A stretch of DNA of 64,000 bases, from assembly GCF_006538745.1 (NCBI RefSeq), contig NZ_BJLR01000030.1:1-64000 (forward strand), in the 5' to 3' direction. The notes under the pieces were generated by a model that was given only the letters and a program-made list of their open reading frames with translations, had not been told where the DNA came from and searched no databases. Positions within the stretch are counted from its first letter, which is position 1, and each line of letters begins with the position of its first letter. The stretch comes from Cellulomonas cellasea. GTDB taxonomy: Bacteria > Actinomycetota > Actinomycetes > Actinomycetales > Cellulomonadaceae. Of this stretch, positions 60,470-64,000 are shown in pieces. Position numbers and translations under genes: made by a program.

Positions 60470-60507
60470 CGAGGGGCGTTCCTGGCAGCTGCCAGGGGCG
60501 CCCCTCG
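60470..60507 (+). terminator. hairpin terminator after glnA
   Basis: CGAGGGGCG and CGCCCCTCG enclose a perfect 16-base palindrome, CCTGGCAGCTGCCAGG, giving one long stem 24 bases after the glnA stop. Confidence 0.75.
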
Positions 60508-60550
60508 GCCGTTGTCGGGGCACGGCACGCGGCGTCGCGCCTGCGGGGCC

Positions 60551-61570
60551 TCAGGACTCGCGCGTGCGTACCGGGGCGCAGGACTGGCGCTCGACGAGCT
60601 CGGTGGGCAGCGAGACGTGCGTCTGCCCCGGGGACCGGCCCTCGACGAGGTCGATGAGCATGCGCACCGCCTGGTAGCCCATCTCCTGGATCGGCTGGGC
60701 GACCGTCGTGAGCTGCGGGACGGCGAGCGCCGACTCCGGCACGTTGTCGAAGCCGATCACGGACAGGTCCTCGGGGACGCGCAGGCCGAGGTCCTGGGCG
60801 ACCTGCATCGTGCGGATGGCCGAGAGGTCGTTGGCGGCGAAGATCGCGGTCGGCGGGTCGTCGAGCGCGAGCAGCTCGCGGGCCGGCTGCTCGGCCGACT
60901 CGGGGCGGTACCCGCCGACGCGGATGAGCTGGGGGTCGATCTCGACGCCCGCGGCGACGAGCGCGTTGCGGTAGCCCTCCTCACGCAGCCGCGCCGACTC
61001 GAGGTCGAGGCGTCCGCCGAGGAAGCCGATGCGCCGGTGCCCGAGCCCGAGCAGGTGCTCGGTCGCGAGCATCGCGCCCTTGAGGTTGTCGGAGTCGACG
61101 GTCGGCATGCCCGAGCGGCCGGTGTGCGGGTCGACCGCGACGACCGGGGTGCCGTAGCGCGCGTCGACGACCGTGGGGGTCACGAGGACCGCGCCGTCGA
61201 TCAGCGTCCCCGAGAGGCGCGACAGGTAGCGGCGCTCCCAGCCGACGAGCTCCTCGGCCGCGCCGCTCGCGGAGTACGCGACGATCTCGTAGCCGCTCCC
61301 CCGGATCGCGTGCGCGGCGCCCTTGAGCAGCTCGGTGCTGAACGGCTCGAAGTCGGCGACGAGAATCCCGATGACGTTCTTCTGGTGGCTGCGCAGGCTG
61401 CGCGCGACGAGGCTCGACTCGTAGCCGAGCTCGGCGATCACCGCCTGGACCCGGCTCGCCGTCTCGGCCGAGACGCCGTAGCGCTCGTTGATCACCTTCG
61501 AGACGGTCGCCACCGAGACACCGGCCTGCCGGGCGACGTCACTGATGGTGAGCCTGCGCTGGATCTCCAC
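60551..61570 (-). CDS. LacI-family transcriptional regulator
   Basis: 339 residues from GTG 61570, seven bases after a TAGAGT box; the GTG at 61579 overlaps that box. The N-terminal helix-turn-helix is LTISDVARQAGVSVATVSKV, with INERYGVSAETASRV and the hinge VARSLRS. The periplasmic-binding-protein-like sensor domain follows (IGILVADFEPFSTELLKGA, IGFLGGRLDLESARLREEGY, VIGFDNVPESALAVPQLTTV). It probably senses a sugar. No sugar transport or glycosidase gene lies in the window, so its target is unknown beyond likely autoregulation. Confidence 0.93.
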   Translation of the reverse strand: MEIQRRLTISDVARQAGVSVATVSKVINERYGVSAETASRVQAVIAELGYESSLVARSLRSHQKNVIGILVADFEPFSTELLKGAAHAIRGSGYEIVAYSASGAAEELVGWERRYLSRLSGTLIDGAVLVTPTVVDARYGTPVVAVDPHTGRSGMPTVDSDNLKGAMLATEHLLGLGHRRIGFLGGRLDLESARLREEGYRNALVAAGVEIDPQLIRVGGYRPESAEQPARELLALDDPPTAIFAANDLSAIRTMQVAQDLGLRVPEDLSVIGFDNVPESALAVPQLTTVAQPIQEMGYQAVRMLIDLVEGRSPGQTHVSLPTELVERQSCAPVRTRES

Positions 61571-61577
61571 GGCCGAC

Positions 61578-61583
61578 ACTCTA
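61578..61583 (-). promoter_or_regulatory. TAGAGT -10 box of the LacI gene
   Basis: Minus-strand TAGAGT ends seven bases before the GTG at 61570, with TTTCGA 17 bases further upstream as a possible -35 box. Confidence 0.55.
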
Positions 61584-61591
61584 GCGTGTGT

Positions 61592-61611
61592 AAAACGTTA
61601 TCGAAAACGAT
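61592..61611. promoter_or_regulatory. LacI-type operator cluster
   Basis: AAAACGTTAT (61592-61601), a near-palindrome with central CG typical of LacI-family operators, overlaps ATCGAAAACGAT (61600-61611), a second inverted repeat. Both lie on the -35 region of the LacI gene, so autoregulation is likely. The AT-rich patch stands out in this GC-rich DNA. Confidence 0.6.
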
Positions 61612-61786
61612 TGCCGTGCTGCGACGGCCGCGAATCGCCGCGCGGACCCCTGGCGCCACTGCGCTGGAGCCCGGCGCACCGCGGCGCCGGCGGGTGCGGG
61701 TCTGCGGCGTCCACTAGGTTTCCCCCGAGACCCACCCGCACCGGCCCCGAGCGGCCCCGGCGCACCCCGAGTCGTTGGAGCCCTGC

Positions 61787-63067
61787 ATGAGCGTGCCGTC
61801 CGCCCTCCCCCCGCGCGCCACCCCCGCGGACCGCCGCCCGCCCGCATGGCTCCCCCGCGCGCTCGTCATGGCCGTCGTGGCGGTGTTCCTCGCCGTGCTG
61901 ACGTGGCGCGCGCTGGGCAAGCTCGGCACCGTCCTGACGATCGTCGTGATCTCGTGGTTCATCTCGCTCGCGATGGAGCCCGCGGTCAAGTGGCTCGTGC
62001 AGCACCGGCTCAAGCGCGGGCTCGCGACGGGGCTCGTCATGATCGGCTCGATCGTCGCGGTCGTCGTCGTCCTGGCCCTGTTCGGCGGGCTGTTCGTCGC
62101 CCAGCTGGTCGACCTCGTCCAGGACGTCCCGCGGCTCTACGCGGACCTCACGGCGATGCTCGACGAGAGCTTCGGGATCGCGCTGCCCGGGACCGACGAG
62201 GTGCTCGAGCGGCTCGCGAACGACTGGGGCGACGACGTCGCGTTCGGCATCCTCGGCGTCGGCGGCTCGATCGTCGGGTTCTTCTTCGTCGCGTCCGCGG
62301 TGCTCCTGGTCGTCTACTACATGGTCGCGGCCGGGCCGCGGTTCCGCGCCGCCATCTGCCGGCTGCTCGCGCCGCGCCGCCAGCGCGAGGTGCTGAACAT
62401 CTGGGAGGTCTCGCAGGCGAAGGTCGCGGACTTCATCAACTCCCGGCTCGTCCTCGCGGCGCTGTCGACGGCGTTCACGTTCGTGTTCCTCACGATCGTG
62501 GACGTGCCGTACGCGCTGCCCCTCGCGGCGTTCACCGGGGTCGTCTCGCAGTTCGTCCCGACGATCGGCACGTACCTCGGCGGCATCCTCCCGGTCGCCG
62601 TCGCGTTCGCGGTCAGCCCGCTCACGGCCGTCGGGGTGCTCATCTTCATCCTCGCCTACCAGCAGGTCGAGAACCTGATCTTCGCGCCGAAGGTCTCGGC
62701 GCGGTCGCTCGAGCTCAACCCCGCGATGTCGTTCCTCGCGGTGCTGGCGTTCGGTGCGGTGTTCGGGGCGCTCGGGGCGTTCCTCGCGCTGCCGGTCGCC
62801 GCGACGATCCAGGCCGTCTCGGGGACGTACGTGCGCCGGCACGAGCTCGTCGACTCCGAGCTCCTGCGCGCCGAGCCCGGCCAGACGCTCGAGCCGAAGG
62901 ACCCCGAGGCGACGCGGGCCCCGGACGACGCCGGGCACGTGGGCGCGGGTCACGCGGACGCGGCACACGGCACCGCCTCCGACCCGGGTGCCGGCCTCAC
63001 GCCGGCGGAGGCCCCGGGCAGCGAGCGGACGCGCACCGAGCCGACGCGCAGCGAGCCTCAGGCGTAG
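61787..63067 (+). CDS. AI-2E family transporter (PF01594)
   Basis: 426 residues from ATG 61787, which has GGAG upstream. Around eight transmembrane helices are predicted: two near residues 25-70, one near 80-105, then after a hydrophilic segment one near 160-185 and the rest from 215 to 350. The family block GVVSQFVPTIGTYLGGILPV and ILAYQQVENLIFAPKVSA are present. Members include autoinducer-2 exporters and sodium/proton antiporters, so substrate is undecided. The last 75 residues are a Gly/Ala/Thr/Glu-rich tail. A TAGGTT at 61715-61720 suggests a 60-base leader. Its 3' end overlaps glnE by ten bases. Confidence 0.92.
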   Translation: MSVPSALPPRATPADRRPPAWLPRALVMAVVAVFLAVLTWRALGKLGTVLTIVVISWFISLAMEPAVKWLVQHRLKRGLATGLVMIGSIVAVVVVLALFGGLFVAQLVDLVQDVPRLYADLTAMLDESFGIALPGTDEVLERLANDWGDDVAFGILGVGGSIVGFFFVASAVLLVVYYMVAAGPRFRAAICRLLAPRRQREVLNIWEVSQAKVADFINSRLVLAALSTAFTFVFLTIVDVPYALPLAAFTGVVSQFVPTIGTYLGGILPVAVAFAVSPLTAVGVLIFILAYQQVENLIFAPKVSARSLELNPAMSFLAVLAFGAVFGALGAFLALPVAATIQAVSGTYVRRHELVDSELLRAEPGQTLEPKDPEATRAPDDAGHVGAGHADAAHGTASDPGAGLTPAEAPGSERTRTEPTRSEPQA

Positions 63068-64000
63068 AAGACCCGCTCGACGACGGCCCGGGCCCGGCGC
63101 GCGGTGCGCAGGTAGACCTCCTCGAGCTCGCCGCCGGACCCCGGCGGGAAGCCCAGGACGCGCGCGAGCCCCGCGAGGGCCTGGCGGTCGTGCGGCAGGA
63201 CGTCGGCGTGCGCTCCCCCGGTGCGCCCGCTCCACAGCACGAGCGCGTCGCGCAGGCGGGAGGCGAGCTCCCAGGCGTCGGTCAGCTCACGACAGTCCGC
63301 GGGGTCGAGCAGGCCCGCGCCGGCCGCGGCGTCGAGCGCCTCGAGCGTCGCGGTCGTGCGCAGGCCCGGGACGTGGTGGGCGTGCTCGAGCTGGAGGAGC
63401 TGCGCGGTCCACTCCACGTCGGAGATCCCGCCGCGGCCGAGCTTGAGGTGCCGCGCCGGGTCGACCCCGCGCGGCAGGCGCTCGGCCTCGACGCGCGCCT
63501 TGACGCGCCGGACCTCGCGCACCGTCGCGGCGTCGAGCCCGCCGTCCGGGTAGCGCAGGGGCGCGACGAGGTCGACGAAGCGCCGCCCGAGCTCCTCGTC
63601 CCCCGCGACGGGTCGCGCGCGCAGCAGGGCCTGGCTCTCCCACGGCGAGGACCAGCGGCCGTAGTACTCCGCGTACGCGTCGAACGAGCGCGTCAGCGGC
63701 CCGTTGCGGCCCTCGGGGCGCAGGTCGGCGTCGACCTCGAGCGCGGGCTCGGGACCGACCTCGCCGAGCATCTGCCGGATGCGGGTCGCGACCGTGAGCG
63801 CGAACTGCTGCGCGCCCGTGGGGTCCGCGCCGGGCACGGGGTCGTGCACGAACAGCACGTCGGCGTCCGAGGAGTACCCCATCTCGCGCCCGCCGAGCCG
63901 GCCCATCGCGACCACGAGGAGCCGCGTCGGGTCGACGTCGAGACCGTGCTCCCGGCGCGCCTCCGCCAGCGCGACGCGCAGCGCGCCCGCGAGCACGACG
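63058..64000 (-). CDS. glnE: glutamine synthetase adenylyltransferase/deadenylylase (5' end off window)
   Basis: The frame is open from the right edge to a TGA at 63058, giving the C-terminal about 313 residues of a protein normally near 1000 residues long. The nucleotidyltransferase motif of the second (adenylylating) domain is AMGRLGGREMGYSSDADVLF, with the two aspartates, followed by EVDADLRPEGRNGPL and SSPWESQALLRARPVAGD; the end RHLKLGRGGISDVEWTAQLL is the conserved GGLxDIEF block. It adds or removes AMP from GlnA. It matches Rv2221c, here separated from glnA by a LacI gene and an AI-2E gene. Confidence 0.95.
   Translation of the reverse strand, partial: VVLAGALRVALAEARREHGLDVDPTRLLVVAMGRLGGREMGYSSDADVLFVHDPVPGADPTGAQQFALTVATRIRQMLGEVGPEPALEVDADLRPEGRNGPLTRSFDAYAEYYGRWSSPWESQALLRARPVAGDEELGRRFVDLVAPLRYPDGGLDAATVREVRRVKARVEAERLPRGVDPARHLKLGRGGISDVEWTAQLLQLEHAHHVPGLRTTATLEALDAAAGAGLLDPADCRELTDAWELASRLRDALVLWSGRTGGAHADVLPHDRQALAGLARVLGFPPGSGGELEEVYLRTARRARAVVERVFYA

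Noticed and set aside
1-64000. CRISPR array, tRNA, rRNA, insertion sequence, prophage or attachment site
   Set aside because: I looked for regularly spaced repeats, tRNA-like cloverleaf ends, transposase motifs and terminal inverted repeats and saw none; accessory genes are single or paired and not flanked by mobile-element signs.

Overview
The window is high-GC chromosomal DNA from an actinobacterium, most likely a Cellulomonas-like member of the Micrococcales (an inference from gene content and protein flavour; no 16S or other marker is present). Supporting signs are the actinobacterial cytochrome bcc-aa3 supercomplex genes (qcrCAB, ctaC, ctaD, ctaE, ctaF), DUF3043, DUF4191 and DUF4192 proteins, a PASTA kinase beside an Rv2175c-type protein, a GlnR-type box at glnA, class II DAHP synthase, and many genes whose start codon sits 6-8 bases after a TANNNT -10 box, as in leaderless actinobacterial mRNAs. 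I see no insertion sequence, prophage, CRISPR array, tRNA or rRNA. This is an ordinary, densely coded core chromosome. As far as I can recall that genome, its gene order follows Mycobacterium tuberculosis Rv2173 to Rv2221c.

Layout. 1-11.6 kb: a partial DUF4192 gene, a lipoprotein, a polyprenyl diphosphate synthase, an Rv2175c-like DNA-binding protein, a LysM/transglycosylase, a PASTA Ser/Thr kinase, a translationally coupled pair of PPi-phosphofructokinase and DAHP synthase, a PlsC-like acyltransferase, a membrane protein and a ROK glucokinase. 11.8-19.3 kb: acyl-CoA ligase, a 58-residue Cys protein, a NYN-domain protein, a DEDDh-GIY-YIG nuclease fusion, a lone Lrp/AsnC ligand domain, trpD and a receiver-like protein coupled to it. 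19.5-28 kb: ctaE-qcrC-qcrA-qcrB on the plus strand, then sodA, then ctaC-ctaD-ctaF on the minus strand. Together these encode menaquinol-to-oxygen electron transfer.

28-41 kb: a NifS-like protein lacking the usual PLP lysine with a TusA-like protein, the Fe-S carrier ErpA, glycerate kinase, nadA overlapping a DJ-1/PfpI gene, a thioesterase, an M20 dipeptidase, DUF3043, an aldo/keto reductase, a MocR regulator divergent from a small membrane protein and a YczE protein, and pyrD. 41-49 kb: two overlapping membrane proteins, leucyl aminopeptidase, lpdA and the 2-oxoacid dehydrogenase E2 gene, and a TIGR01777 epimerase. 48-54 kb looks accessory: a membrane kinase-like protein, a Gfo/Idh/MocA oxidoreductase, and an MMPL transporter divergent from a MarR regulator with two identical-core palindromic operators. 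54-64 kb: lipB, a flavodoxin, lipA, DUF4191, a methyltransferase, an RDD protein, glnA with an 11-bp-periodic GlnR array, a LacI regulator, an AI-2E transporter and the 3' part of glnE.

Functional links: lipB and lipA supply the lipoate carried by the E2 protein and recycled by LpdA; GlnE modifies GlnA; the NifS/TusA/ErpA genes sit beside the Fe-S enzymes NadA and LipA; and cell-wall sensing (PASTA kinase), its presumed DNA-binding substrate and a LysM hydrolase form one cluster. The most unusual signals are a small three-way-junction fold upstream of the LysM gene, twin palindromes upstream of ctaC, a degenerate NifS, a degenerate receiver coupled to TrpD, and the MarR operator that contains the MMPL start codon.
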